From positions 1,767,069 through 1,831,068 of the forward strand of contig NZ_CP059833.1 in NCBI RefSeq assembly GCF_014117265.1: a DNA stretch of 64,000 bases, in the 5' to 3' direction. The notes beneath the pieces were generated by a model that saw nothing but the letters and a program-made list of their open reading frames with translations, did not search any database and was not told the origin of the DNA. The position numbers and the translations under genes were made by a program. This stretch comes from Corynebacterium hindlerae. GTDB taxonomy: Bacteria; Actinomycetota; Actinomycetes; Mycobacteriales; Mycobacteriaceae. Positions 8,987 to 18,599 of this stretch are shown one piece after another. Numbering within the stretch: the stretch's first letter is position 1; each line of letters starts with the position of its first letter.

Positions 8987-10168
8987 GTGCCAACAGCTCA
9001 AGCTTACTTAACGCACCGCTCCTTCATCGCACCCCTCGAAGGGTTACGCGCCGTCGCGGCCTTCGGCATCATGCTCACCCACGTCTCCTTCCAGACCGGT
9101 GGCAACCCCGCCTCGGTGCTCGCACGTTTCGATTTCTTTGTCCCCGTCTTCTTCGCGTTATCTGCGTTTGTGCTGTGGCGGCGTTACGACGGCAATGCCC
9201 GCCGCTACTACTGGCACCGGGCGGTACGCATCTTGCCCGCCTACCTGGTGACCGTCGCTTCCGTGTTCCTGCTGCTCCCCGACGCTTTCGGCTCCAGCCT
9301 CCCGATGATCCTCGCCAACCTGACGCTGACCCAGATTTACGTCCCAGACGCCCTCGCGCCGGGCCTGACGCACCTGTGGTCACTGTGCGTGGAGGTGGCG
9401 TTCTACGTGGTGCTGCCGCTGATTGCGCTGGCGTTACGACGCCTCCCCTCACGAACCCGAGTGCTGGCGATTTTCCTGTTTTCCCTGCTCAGTTTGGGCT
9501 GGGCGTTTGTACCCTTCGTGGAAGCAACCCCAGCACCTGGCTTGCCGAACCTACAGATCTTCCCAATTTCCTACACCTGCTGGTTCGCGGTCGGCATGAT
9601 CGCCGCTGAGCTGGAGGGGCGGGTTCGTATCCCCGGACCCGCATATCTGTATTGGGGGTTGGCGCTGGTGGTGGCGTGGGGAGCCGCACAACCTTGGTTC
9701 GGTCCCCTGGGGCTGACCCATCCGACGCCGTGGGAGTTTATGCGTCGTGTTCTCGCCGGTATGACCTTCGGGGCGTTGGTGTTTCTGCCGGTGGCGTTGG
9801 GTCGGGGCGCCGGGTTCCTCACCTCGGGGCCGATGCAGCACCTGGGCAAATGGTCATATGCCATCTTCCTGTGGCACGTGCCGATGCTTGCCTGGGCGTT
9901 TCCGTTGCTCGGGGTGGCACAATTCTCCGGGCAGTTCTGGCAGGTTCTCGCCGTGACCGTGGCCTTGGCGGTCCCAGTATCCGCAGCTAGCTACTACTTT
10001 GTGGAGGAACCTGCCCGGCGGCTATTGGGGCGGGTGGCGTCCGTCCGGCAACACCAACGCCGTGAGGCTCACACAGCAGGCGAGGGTCACGAACCACTGG
10101 TCGCCCGCGTAGGAGGCGCTCGGCCACGGGGCATGGGCGAGCCACAGTCCAGCCAACCCAACCCCTAG
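8987..10168 (+). CDS. tmaT: Acyltransferase family 3 membrane protein, TmaT/Rv0228-like
   Basis: A 393-residue integral membrane acyltransferase with about ten helices. The N-terminus HRSFIAPLEGLRAVAAFGIM and the loop WRRYDGNARRYYWHRAVRIL are hallmarks of Acyl_transf_3. The C-terminal tail is hydrophilic. By position it matches Rv0228 and, as I recall, C. glutamicum NCgl2759 (TmaT), which acetylates trehalose monocorynomycolate so that MmpL transporters can export it. The start is GTG 8987, with AGGGAGGA about 8 bp upstream. The last 147 bp are antisense to aftD. The family is clear; the substrate is by synteny. Confidence 0.8.
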   Translation: MPTAQAYLTHRSFIAPLEGLRAVAAFGIMLTHVSFQTGGNPASVLARFDFFVPVFFALSAFVLWRRYDGNARRYYWHRAVRILPAYLVTVASVFLLLPDAFGSSLPMILANLTLTQIYVPDALAPGLTHLWSLCVEVAFYVVLPLIALALRRLPSRTRVLAIFLFSLLSLGWAFVPFVEATPAPGLPNLQIFPISYTCWFAVGMIAAELEGRVRIPGPAYLYWGLALVVAWGAAQPWFGPLGLTHPTPWEFMRRVLAGMTFGALVFLPVALGRGAGFLTSGPMQHLGKWSYAIFLWHVPMLAWAFPLLGVAQFSGQFWQVLAVTVALAVPVSAASYYFVEEPARRLLGRVASVRQHQRREAHTAGEGHEPLVARVGGARPRGMGEPQSSQPNP

Positions 10169-13108
10169 CGCGGCAAGCGCGGGCCTGGTCACCAGGGTGA
10201 AACGCAGGATTACCCAGGCTAACGCTGCGGCAATGATGGCCCACATTCCACCCACGAGGCCCAGTGCCACGGCACCGAACACTACCGGGAACCCGGTGGG
10301 ACGCAGCGGAACTTGCACATCTCCGCGTCGTCGCCACCACAGACACCCGATCACGGTCACAACGGCAGCAAAAAGGCCCCCGAACAGCGATGCTCGGTAG
10401 GGGCGATCACCTGTGAAGGCGAGCGATACCGGGCCGTGGACTCCGGCGGGGATGAGGAATGCTTGGGTATCGGCGTCGATAAGCTGCGGAGCGACGTCCA
10501 CCCCGCCGACAGTGGCGCGCAGGCCCTCGTTGTACGCGCGGCCGGTGACTAGGATGCGGTCTTCGGATGCCGGTGGAACATCGCGCGAAATGGGCAATGG
10601 TGCTGGTGGTGGCGCATAGTCCGGGGTGGTGAGGGTGATCCAGGAGGCGGTGGTGGATAGCTCGTGCATGCCGGCGGGCAGGGTCACTGAGTCGCCGCAG
10701 GAGAGGGGGGAGCTGTCGAGAAGGAAATCGTCGGTGACCCCGGATGGGTTCGCGGTGCGGGGATCTTCGTCGCAAGAGGAAGCATCGACCGTCACTGTTA
10801 TGTCCCGCGGGGCGGTGAAACGGCGCTGGATTAAGTCGGTATCCACAAACACGCGCTGGAACAGGAACTTCTGCACTTCAGGCGAGGTGTTCGGTACTTC
10901 CAGGACGCGGCTGATGTCGTGCCCCAGCAGCCGGACATCTGCCAGACCCGCTGGAGAAGCGGAGGCACCGAGCGTGATCGTGAGGGACGAGGTTTCGCCA
11001 GCTAATTCCACCCGCAGTTTCTGCCCTGGCCTGGCGAATCGATGCAGCGTGGTGGAATCGCTGCTGATAGTGAGCACCACGGGCGCCCCAGTGGTCACTA
11101 TTTCAAGGACAGGGTCCGTGGCGGGCTCCCTAATGGTCAACGTTTCGCCCTCCTGGTGTCCCGGCGCTGGGAACCAGGCCGTGTCCAGCGAGCCGTCGAC
11201 TGCAGCCGTAGCGGAGCGCGCTGGGTTGGCGCCACCGAAAGCGGTGGCATCAGCGGCGGAGGACGATACCGAGATCGGGTTCGGGGATACAGTGGCCAGT
11301 GGCCCGCGCGAGGGGTAGTCCCGCACCTTGTTGCGCACGTCGTCGCCCTCATCTGGGGGCGCCAAGGGCGCAGATTGCGCGTTCCACACCGTGCCGTAGT
11401 TCCGGGACACCAGCTGCGGGGTGTCCGTGACCACCGTCGCGTCGGAAGCCACCAGGTCATAGGCGCCGGGGTCCAACAACGCAAGGGATTCGCCACCACC
11501 GGCTACCTTTTGGGTGCCCGTCACCAGATGCATCGAATGCGAAAGGTTGAACTCGACAATGTCCACCTCGCCGAAGGAATGCACCGGCAGGCCTTGTTTC
11601 TTGAAAGAATCACTTAAAGCGCGGGAGCCGGTCGAACCGATGAGATCATGGCGGATCACTGCGGCGCCGATCCCCAGTCGCGCGAACCCCTCCGGGGTCG
11701 GGTGTGCCATCAGTCCGTCCAAACCCCGGATTGCTTCTGGCGGGATCAATGGGACGGCGTCGCGTACCACCCACGGGACACCCAGAAGCGGCTGCAGCGG
11801 CTCGTCGCGCGTCCACCCCCAGTCCTGCCTGGCAAACGACGACTGTGGCAGGATCACCGTCCGGGTCCCGGCAGCGTTTTCGTTCAACCACGCCGCCGCC
11901 TCGTGCCAGTAACCCGGCACTTGCTCGAACCCGCCACGGGGCGCCAGGCGCCCACTCCACGCCGGCGCCAGCGAACTCACCGCAAGCAGGCACAGGAGCG
12001 CGGTTGCGGTTGTGCGCCGCCCGGCGTCGTCAAGCCTTAGCGACGACGCTGCGTGCACAAACCCAATCACCAGCGGCACCCGCACCAACACATCAAATTT
12101 GTGCGCGTTGCGCAGTGGCGCCCCCATCCCATCAAGGAACGCCAACACCTGACCACCAAAGGGGCCATGCGCGCTGCCCAAGATCACTACGCCGCAGAGC
12201 AACATGATGATCCACAGGCGCTGCCGAGCAAGGGCAAGCCCCGCCAGTCCCAGCGCCGCCACCGCGACCGTGAGCAGCACAAAATACGGGCTGGTAGCCA
12301 GCACCGTGCCGGCGATCCGCTCAGAATCGGCAAATGGAGCCCAGGAAGTAGTGCCACGCAGCACTTCCACCAGTGACAGCCACCGGGTGGTGACGTAGCT
12401 GCTCTCAATGAAATCTGTGAACGGCGGGGAATATCTGCCCAGGATTATCAGCGGGCCCAGCCACCAGATGGACACGAGGCAACAACCGGCCAACCACAGC
12501 GCCAGTGGCCGCCAGGCGCGCGCCACCAGAAGAGTGACAAACACCGGAAGGCACGCCGCAGCGGTGGCCGTAGCATTCACCGCCCCCATGCAGGCCACCG
12601 CGATCACGGAACCGGCCACCCCACGCGTGGTGGGCCGCACTCCTACTATCGGAAGCAGCGCCCACGGGGTGAGCATCATCGGCCACGTTTCTGAGCTGAT
12701 CGCCGCCACCGTGCTGATCGTGTGCGGCGACAGAGCGAATAAGAAACTGCCCAGCATCTGCCATCCCGGCGCGCCTACCTGAGCTTTCTTTAGTAGGAGG
12801 CAGAAGCCGGAATAGCCAAGTCCAAGCAGTAGCCACCACCATAGCCGCTGGGCGATCCAGTCTGGAAGTGGGTCGGTGAGGAGGAAAAACAACCCTTGGG
12901 GAAAGAGGTAACCGTAGGCCTGGTTTTGGAGCTGGCCGAGTGGGAAGATGTCGGTCCACGCGTGTAGCGCACCGTGGAGGAACCCCCACGGATTGGCAGT
13001 GAGGTCATGCTTGGTGTCCGCAACCGTGAGGCCGGGGGATTGGAGGAATACGAGGATTCCGAGGATCAGCCAGCCGATCAGGTGCGGGCGGCTACTGGCG
13101 CGAGCCAT
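10022..13108 (-). CDS. aftD: Alpha-(1->3)-arabinofuranosyltransferase AftD
   Basis: A large GT-C membrane enzyme (1028 residues) that adds alpha-1,3-linked arabinofuranose to arabinogalactan and lipoarabinomannan using decaprenyl-phosphoryl arabinose. The first extracytoplasmic loop after the N-terminal helix contains the acidic motif DTKHDLTANPWGFL (about 31-44) and is followed by about ten helices. A long periplasmic part from about residue 560 includes a carbohydrate-binding-like domain (AFGGANPARSATAAVDGSLD). Three more helices lie near the C-terminus. The length is shorter than mycobacterial AftD (about 1400) and in the corynebacterial range. It overlaps the small DUF2613 gene upstream by 17 bp and the convergent tmaT by 147 bp. 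Confidence 0.92.
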   Translation of the reverse strand: MARASSRPHLIGWLILGILVFLQSPGLTVADTKHDLTANPWGFLHGALHAWTDIFPLGQLQNQAYGYLFPQGLFFLLTDPLPDWIAQRLWWWLLLGLGYSGFCLLLKKAQVGAPGWQMLGSFLFALSPHTISTVAAISSETWPMMLTPWALLPIVGVRPTTRGVAGSVIAVACMGAVNATATAAACLPVFVTLLVARAWRPLALWLAGCCLVSIWWLGPLIILGRYSPPFTDFIESSYVTTRWLSLVEVLRGTTSWAPFADSERIAGTVLATSPYFVLLTVAVAALGLAGLALARQRLWIIMLLCGVVILGSAHGPFGGQVLAFLDGMGAPLRNAHKFDVLVRVPLVIGFVHAASSLRLDDAGRRTTATALLCLLAVSSLAPAWSGRLAPRGGFEQVPGYWHEAAAWLNENAAGTRTVILPQSSFARQDWGWTRDEPLQPLLGVPWVVRDAVPLIPPEAIRGLDGLMAHPTPEGFARLGIGAAVIRHDLIGSTGSRALSDSFKKQGLPVHSFGEVDIVEFNLSHSMHLVTGTQKVAGGGESLALLDPGAYDLVASDATVVTDTPQLVSRNYGTVWNAQSAPLAPPDEGDDVRNKVRDYPSRGPLATVSPNPISVSSSAADATAFGGANPARSATAAVDGSLDTAWFPAPGHQEGETLTIREPATDPVLEIVTTGAPVVLTISSDSTTLHRFARPGQKLRVELAGETSSLTITLGASASPAGLADVRLLGHDISRVLEVPNTSPEVQKFLFQRVFVDTDLIQRRFTAPRDITVTVDASSCDEDPRTANPSGVTDDFLLDSSPLSCGDSVTLPAGMHELSTTASWITLTTPDYAPPPAPLPISRDVPPASEDRILVTGRAYNEGLRATVGGVDVAPQLIDADTQAFLIPAGVHGPVSLAFTGDRPYRASLFGGLFAAVVTVIGCLWWRRRGDVQVPLRPTGFPVVFGAVALGLVGGMWAIIAAALAWVILRFTLVTRPALAALGVGLAGLWLAHAPWPSASYAGDQWFVTLACCVSLTALVLPDGRHPPQ

Positions 13109-13289
13109 ACTCCGGGCCGCCTAGCAGCGCGGTGTCGGCATTAGCGACGGGACCGGCGGGTAACGAGTCTTGGTTAGAGACCGTGGCCACGCCGATCACA
13201 GCTGCAACTCCCACAGCAAGGCCGAGGACCGCGCTGGCGAGCGCGGGGCCGATGGTGCGACGGGTGAGGGAGTCGGTTTCCAAAGCCAT
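13092..13289 (-). CDS. Small DUF2613 membrane protein (Rv0236A-like)
   Basis: A 65-residue protein with a single N-terminal hydrophobic helix (ALASAVLGLAVGVAAVIGVA) followed by a short hydrophilic tail, typical of the actinobacterial DUF2613 family. It lies directly upstream of aftD and overlaps its start by 17 bp, exactly like Rv0236A next to Rv0236c (aftD). This suggests translational coupling and perhaps a small partner subunit of the arabinosyltransferase; that partnership is inference only. Confidence 0.8.
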   Translation of the reverse strand: MALETDSLTRRTIGPALASAVLGLAVGVAAVIGVATVSNQDSLPAGPVANADTALLGGPEYGSRQ

Positions 13290-13297
13290 AGGGCGAA

Positions 13298-13804
13298 CTA
13301 TACCAAGTCGGTGTCGTCGGAGTCCTCTGGCGGGACGATGAGGACCGGCAGGCCGGCATTGCTGACCAGGTTTTCCGCGGTGGAGGAGGTGAACAGGGAG
13401 CGTAGCCCCTTGATGGCGCGGGTGCCGGTGACGATGAGGTCGGGGGAGAGCTCTTGGGCGGCGTCGACGAGGGCGCTCCAGATGGAGGTGGAGGTTTCCA
13501 CCAGGTGAGCGTGTGCTTCGAAGCCGTAGGATTCGGCGAGGGTGATGCCTTCTCGGCAGGTGGTGAGCGCGTGGGTGTAGGCAGGGTCGTCCCCGTCGGC
13601 GTTTTCCACGGCCGAGGAGAAGTCTGTTTGCATCATTCCGGCGCCGCCGGCGGCGCGTGCTGCCTGCCGGTGTAGTGGTTCCCAGGCGGTGAGAATGTGA
13701 ACCTCGGCAGGGCGGAGGAGACGGACACCGTATTCAAGTGCCCGCCGGGATTCGGCGGAGCCATCGAATGCGACAAGGATGGTAGGTGCTGTTGGGCGCT
13801 CCAT
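13298..13804 (-). CDS. Universal stress protein (UspA family)
   Basis: A 168-residue single-domain USP. The N-terminus TILVAFDGSAESRRALEYGV (about 8-27) carries the conserved Asp that contacts the adenine nucleotide. The C-terminal stretch LIVTGTRAIKGLRSLFTSST, followed by AENLVSNAGLPVLIVPP, holds the G-x2-G-x9-G-S/T-type ATP-binding loop in a somewhat altered form. It is cytosolic and probably nucleotide binding. It lies 8 bp upstream of the DUF2613-aftD pair on the same strand and may be co-transcribed; its link to envelope synthesis is unknown. It diverges from lpqI. Confidence 0.88.
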   Translation of the reverse strand: MERPTAPTILVAFDGSAESRRALEYGVRLLRPAEVHILTAWEPLHRQAARAAGGAGMMQTDFSSAVENADGDDPAYTHALTTCREGITLAESYGFEAHAHLVETSTSIWSALVDAAQELSPDLIVTGTRAIKGLRSLFTSSTAENLVSNAGLPVLIVPPEDSDDTDLV

Positions 13805-13909
13805 GGGGTGAGTGTTTCCTTATGCTGTTTCGGTTGCAAGGTTCTAATACAGCAGCCTAATCAACTTTGTGCGGTATTGTCTGGGAGAAATCAGCTAGTG
13901 GAGGGAGAA

Positions 13910-15100
13910 GTGTTGCGTCGGTTCGCGGTTGTCACTTCTCTGTCCCTGCTGCTCTGGGGGTGTGCGCCGGCGCCAGAGTCGCAGGTCAGCGGGCCGGCGC
14001 CGGCGTTGGTGACGATGCTTGCGAATCAGGAACAGGCGGAGCAGGCGGCTATGGAAAAAGCGGATGCGGCGCGTTTTGGGGTGACGGTGGCTCAGCTGCG
14101 TGAGGCGCGAGCGTCGCTGCCTTCGGAGCAACGGGCGAAGGTGGCGTCCTTGCTGATGGTGGGGGTACGAGATTTTGACGATGCGAAGTTCGCGCTGGAC
14201 CAGGGGGTTGGGGGGATTTTTGTTGGGTCGTGGACGGATCCTGCGCTTCTTACGGAGCCGGGGCGTGATATCGCTGCGTTACGGGAGCAGGTGGGGCGGC
14301 CATTTTCCGTGTCGATTGACGCGGAGGGAGGTCGAGTGCAGCGGCAGCCAGCGTTGTTTGGGCAGGTCCCTGCGCCACGCGAATTGGTAGCTGGCGGCAC
14401 CCCGGAGCGCGCCTACGAGGTGGCTTTCGGGCTGGGAACTCGGCTGCGGGAGGCTGGTGTGACGGTGGATTTCGCGCCGGTGTTAGACGTCGATCATGGC
14501 CCTGCGAACGGGGCTATCGGTGACCGCAGCTTCTCGGGTGATCCGGCCGAAGCGGCGGCGTTTGGGGCGGCGTTTGCGCGCGGGCTTCACGACGCCGGGG
14601 TGCATCCCGTGTACAAACATTTTCCCGGTCATGGTCGCGCGTCGGGCGATTCTCACTTTGAGGATGTGACCGCGCCACCCCTTGATGACGTGAAACGGGT
14701 AGACCTGGCGCCGTATGGCCCGGCCCTGCGCGAGGCTCCTGGGGCAGTGATGATGGGGCACGTGCGGGTACCGGGGCTTGGCGACGCCACCCCCTCCAGC
14801 ATCAACCCGGCAGCCTACAAGTTGCTGCGCAGCGGTGACTATCCTGGCGGAGAGCCGTTTCGTGGGGTGATCTACACCGATGACTTGTCCGGGATGAAGG
14901 CGATTTCTGCGCAGCTGAGCACTCCGGATGCGGTGCTTGCGGCGCTGAGCGCTGGTGCGGATTGTGCGCTGTGGATTTCCACTGTGCAGGTAGGGGCTGC
15001 GATTGATGCGGTTGACGCTGCGGTGTCCTCGGGAGCCTATCCGCTGGCGCAGGTGGAGGATTCTGCTGTTCGGATAAGGTTGCAGCAGCTATTTTCCTAA
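13910..15100 (+). CDS. lpqI: Glycoside hydrolase family 3 lipoprotein, LpqI-like beta-N-acetylglucosaminidase
   Basis: A secreted, lipid-anchored NagZ-type enzyme that removes N-acetylglucosamine from peptidoglycan fragments outside the membrane. The GTG at 13910, with GGGAG a few bases before it, gives a 396-residue protein beginning LRRFAVVTSLSLLLWGCAPA, a lipoprotein signal with lipobox LLWG-C. GH3 motifs are visible: KHFPGHGRASGDSH (about 237-250, the acid/base His-Asp dyad of NagZ) and VIYTDDLSGMKAI (nucleophile Asp). An upstream in-frame start at 13697 is rejected because it runs through the USP promoter region. The position equals Rv0237 (lpqI). Confidence 0.9.
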   Translation: MLRRFAVVTSLSLLLWGCAPAPESQVSGPAPALVTMLANQEQAEQAAMEKADAARFGVTVAQLREARASLPSEQRAKVASLLMVGVRDFDDAKFALDQGVGGIFVGSWTDPALLTEPGRDIAALREQVGRPFSVSIDAEGGRVQRQPALFGQVPAPRELVAGGTPERAYEVAFGLGTRLREAGVTVDFAPVLDVDHGPANGAIGDRSFSGDPAEAAAFGAAFARGLHDAGVHPVYKHFPGHGRASGDSHFEDVTAPPLDDVKRVDLAPYGPALREAPGAVMMGHVRVPGLGDATPSSINPAAYKLLRSGDYPGGEPFRGVIYTDDLSGMKAISAQLSTPDAVLAALSAGADCALWISTVQVGAAIDAVDAAVSSGAYPLAQVEDSAVRIRLQQLFS

Positions 15101-15157
15101 TTTTGTTTTCATGTCAACTATAGTGTTGGGTGTTCGTTGCTTAAAAGTGGGAGTTTG

Positions 15158-16819
15158 ATGTCCGCTGCGAAGATTGCCGCTGCATGTGTTGGTGGTGTCA
15201 TTGGCCTATCCGCCCTGGCCTATGGTGCTGATTACATCCTGACCCAAGACCAGGTTCCGCGCGGTACCACAGTCGCTGGTGTGTCAGTAGGTGGGATGTC
15301 GCCACAGGCTGCCAGCGACAAACTTGCGGCTGAGTTGACGACGCGCACGCAACATCCGGTGCTGGTGACGGCCGGCGCCCGGGAAGCAACCGTGGATCCA
15401 GTAGTGGCTGGACTTAGTGTGAACTGGGAAGAAACCATCGCTGCCGCCGGGAAGCCTTCCTTGAATCCGTGGACTCGGCTCTCGTCGTTCTTTGTGGATC
15501 GGGAAGTGGGCATCGTGAGCGATGTTGCGGAAGAGCAGTTCGCTCCGGAACTGGACCGGGTGGGGCAGGAACTTTCTATCGCCCCAGTCGACGGCACCGT
15601 GAACATCGACGGCGGCAGGATCAACCAAACCAAGCCCGTCGATGGGCAGCGCGTAGTGGACACCGACCTGAGGTCAGCGCTGGTGTCGGACTGGCTCAAT
15701 CCTGCTGGGGTAGTGGTGAAGCCAGCAGTGATCACCCCAGACATCGACGACTCTGACATACAAAAGGCTGTAACCGGCCCCGCCGAACAAGCACTGTCCG
15801 CCCCGATCACGGCCACCGGCCACGACGACGTCGCCGGCGTGATCCCCGTGGAACGCATGGGTGAGGTCGTGACCTTCGTTCCCGAACAGGGCGCCCTCAA
15901 ACCCGAGGTGAATGCGGAGGCTGCGCAAGGAATTCTGGCAGAAAACCTGGGCAAAACAGAAGTGAAGCGCCGCAACGCCACTATCACCTTCACGGGCGGC
16001 GGCAGGGATGTCACTCCGTCGGTGGATGGCATCAAAATTGACTGGGAAAAGACGCTGATGGATTTCCCGGAACGGGTCGTCGGTAAGGCAGAGCGCACCT
16101 TCGACGTGGTGTACCAGGAGGACAAAGCGACGTTCACCACGGAGATGGCCCGCACCGCCACCTTCGACGACACCATCGGCACCTTCACCACCAGCGGCTT
16201 CTCCGGGCCCTCGGGTGTCAACATCGCCCGCACCGCCGACATGGTGGACGGGGCGATCGTCGCGCCGGGCGACACCTTCTCCCTCAACGGATGGACCGGC
16301 CCCCGTGGCGCAGCGCAAGGATTCGTGGAATCCGGCATCATTCTGAACGGACGCGCGGACAAAGCGATCGGTGGCGGAATCTCCCAGTTTGCCACCACGC
16401 TCTACAACGCCTACTACTTCGCCGGCATGGAAGACGTGACCCACACCCCACACAGCTACTACATCTCCCGCTACCCAGCCGGCCGTGAAGCTACCGTCTA
16501 TGACGGCCTCATCGACCTCGCATTCAAGAACAATTCGGACTACCCAGTCATGATCACCGCCTCCGTATCTGGAAATTCAGTGACCGTGGCGCTCAAAGGC
16601 GTGAAAACCGTAGAGGTGGAATCCGTTCCCGGCGGGCGCTGGGCCCCCACCCAACCCCGCGAGGTGAAGGTGCCGGCCGAGTCATGCCAACCCTCAGGCG
16701 GTGCACCAGGCTTCACGACGTCCGATACCCGCATCATCCGTTCCCTATCGGGGGCCGAAATCTCCCGCGAAACCACCACCACGAAATACGACCCGCAGCC
16801 GATTGTGCGGTGCGGGTAG
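15158..16819 (+). CDS. VanW-domain envelope protein with putative peptidoglycan-binding repeats
   Basis: A 553-residue protein with an N-terminal signal anchor (IAAACVGGVIGLSALAYGAD) and two repeated YoaR/PG_binding_4-type domains (GTTVAGVSVGGMSPQAASDK marks the first). A VanW domain covers about residues 340-480 (FTTSGFSGPSGVNIARTADM through GGGISQFATTLYNA). Start ATG 15158 is preferred to TTG 15137 because GGGAG lies just before it. The domains suggest an extracytoplasmic cell-wall role, and it follows the peptidoglycan-recycling lpqI by 57 bp on the same strand. VanW biochemistry is not established, so no reaction is assigned. Confidence 0.82.
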   Translation: MSAAKIAAACVGGVIGLSALAYGADYILTQDQVPRGTTVAGVSVGGMSPQAASDKLAAELTTRTQHPVLVTAGAREATVDPVVAGLSVNWEETIAAAGKPSLNPWTRLSSFFVDREVGIVSDVAEEQFAPELDRVGQELSIAPVDGTVNIDGGRINQTKPVDGQRVVDTDLRSALVSDWLNPAGVVVKPAVITPDIDDSDIQKAVTGPAEQALSAPITATGHDDVAGVIPVERMGEVVTFVPEQGALKPEVNAEAAQGILAENLGKTEVKRRNATITFTGGGRDVTPSVDGIKIDWEKTLMDFPERVVGKAERTFDVVYQEDKATFTTEMARTATFDDTIGTFTTSGFSGPSGVNIARTADMVDGAIVAPGDTFSLNGWTGPRGAAQGFVESGIILNGRADKAIGGGISQFATTLYNAYYFAGMEDVTHTPHSYYISRYPAGREATVYDGLIDLAFKNNSDYPVMITASVSGNSVTVALKGVKTVEVESVPGGRWAPTQPREVKVPAESCQPSGGAPGFTTSDTRIIRSLSGAEISRETTTTKYDPQPIVRCG

Positions 16820-16891
16820 GGGTTTCGGGTTCTAGGCTTTAGGGCTTGGGTGTTGGGGCTTGGGCCCGACATTACGGCCCCGAGGTTGGTA

Positions 16892-17232
16892 GGTCAGGGC
16901 CATAACCCCGACATTACGGCCCCGAGGTTGCCCTAAAAACGCTGCGACGAGCCCGAACTTCGGGAGGGTAATGTCGGGAACAACGCTAAACCACCTTCCC
17001 CAATGTCCACGAATGCGATTATTGGGATCAGTGAGGAGGTTGGGGATGTTGTGATCGCTAAGTTTCATGCCCCCCTGCGTTACCTCCCCGTGGTGGTCCG
17101 GTCAGGGCCATAACCCCGACATTACGGCCCCGAGGTTGCCCTAAAAACGCTGCGACGAGCCCGAACTTCGGGAGGGTAATGTCGGGAACAACGCTAAACC
17201 ACCTTCCCCAATGTCCACGAATGCGATTATTG
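16892..17232. repeat. Duplicated 133-bp intergenic repeat (family A)
   Basis: Two direct copies, 16892-17024 and 17100-17232, offset 208 bp and identical over 133 bp, with imperfect similarity continuing past the end (ggatcagtgagg versus ggccagtgagg). Each copy starts near CCCGACATTA and contains the complement TAATGTCGGG about 65 bp later, so each can fold into a large hairpin. A partial third start (CCCGACATTACGGCCCCGAG) lies at 16865-16884. No convincing gene is present in 16820-17429. Confidence 0.85.
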
Positions 17233-17429
17233 AGGCCAGTGAGGCGGCTGGGAAGGCTGTAATAGCAAGCAAGGCAAACGCCACCAACCACCATCTTGTT
17301 GCCTATCAAAATAACCATCTCGCCTTACGGCGGCAAAGATTTCTAACAATTCCCGTAAAACAGTGGCACGCGTCACGCTATAACGGTACGGTTAGAGGAA
17401 AATCCGTACTGGTTGAAAGGAGGTGTGTC

Positions 17430-18599
17430 ATGGATGTCGTCATCGTAGGGGCGGCGCGAACCCCGTTTGGAAAGCTGCTTGGCGGTTTGTCCGGTGTGAA
17501 GGCGACAGAGCTTGGCTCGCATGCCATCAAGGGCGCGCTGGATCAAGGCGGCATTGACCCGAATGCGGTTGAAGCCGTCGTTATGGGACAAGTGCTGCAG
17601 GCTGGTGTTGGCCAGAATCCTGCTAAGCAGGCTGCTTTAGGGGCGGGTATTTCTCCGGATGCGCACACCACCACCGTTAATAAGGTGTGTTTGTCGGGGC
17701 TAACTGCGGTGATTGACTCTGCACGTCTTATCCGTTCTGGTGAGGCTGAGGTCGTGGTCGCTGGTGGCATGGAGTCTATGTCTAATGCGCCGCATTTGTT
17801 GCCGAAGTCTCGTACTGGCACGAAGTACGGTTCGATCGAGATGCTCGACCACATGGCGTGGGATGGTCTTTCGGATGCTGCCCAGGGGATTTCCATGGGT
17901 GAGCTCACTGAGCTGCACGCTGAGCGTTATCCGGTGACGCGCGCGGAGCAGGATGAGCTTGCTGCGGGTTCTCACAACCGTGCGGAGGTGAATCGCGATA
18001 AGTTGGCCCGTGAGATTGTGCCGGTGACCATCGCGACGCGTAAGGGAGAGACTGTCGTGTCGGAGGATGAGGGCGTGCGGAGCGGTGCGACGCCGGAGAC
18101 GATGGCACAGTTGCGTCCCGCTTTTACTAAGGATGGCACTATCACAGCTGGGAGCTCTTCGCAGATTTCCGATGGCGCTGCGGCGGTGGTCCTGACTACC
18201 CGTGAGCGTGCGGAGAAGGAAGGGTGGCCGATCATGGCGGTGCTGCGCTCTCCGGGGCAGGTTGCGGGGCCGGATTCTTCGTTGCAGGCGCAGCCGGCGA
18301 ATGCGCTGGCCAAGGCCCTAGAGCGTGAGGGGTGGACCGCCTCGGACCTGGATGTTATCGAAATTAATGAGGCTTTCGCCGCCGTGGGCGTTTACTCCGC
18401 GAGGCAGCTGGGCGTGAGCCTGGACAAGGTAAATCCGTGCGGTGGCGCGATTGCGCTGGGGCACCCGATTGGCGCGTCTGGTGCTCGTTTGGTCGCGCAC
18501 CTGGCGCACCGCCTGGCTAACGGTGAGGCACGGAAGGTAGGCGCGTCGTTATGCGGCGGCGGAGGCCAAGGTGAAGCACTTTTGATGGAGGCAAACTAA
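17430..18599 (+). CDS. Acetyl-CoA C-acetyltransferase (thiolase)
   Basis: A 389-residue cytosolic thiolase that condenses or cleaves acyl-CoAs at the 3-ketoacyl stage. The nucleophilic Cys is in NKVCLSGLTAV (about residue 88), the His in GHPIGASG (about 345) and the second Cys in SLCGGGGQGEA (about 375), with NEAFA in between. The ATG at 17430 has a perfect AAAGGAGG upstream, so the in-frame start at 17211 inside the repeat is rejected. TATAAC at 17379-17384 is a possible -10 box. It is the first gene of an operon with two crotonase-family genes and shares one base with the next start, pointing to branched-chain amino acid or fatty acid breakdown. Confidence 0.92.
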   Translation: MDVVIVGAARTPFGKLLGGLSGVKATELGSHAIKGALDQGGIDPNAVEAVVMGQVLQAGVGQNPAKQAALGAGISPDAHTTTVNKVCLSGLTAVIDSARLIRSGEAEVVVAGGMESMSNAPHLLPKSRTGTKYGSIEMLDHMAWDGLSDAAQGISMGELTELHAERYPVTRAEQDELAAGSHNRAEVNRDKLAREIVPVTIATRKGETVVSEDEGVRSGATPETMAQLRPAFTKDGTITAGSSSQISDGAAAVVLTTRERAEKEGWPIMAVLRSPGQVAGPDSSLQAQPANALAKALEREGWTASDLDVIEINEAFAAVGVYSARQLGVSLDKVNPCGGAIALGHPIGASGARLVAHLAHRLANGEARKVGASLCGGGGQGEALLMEAN

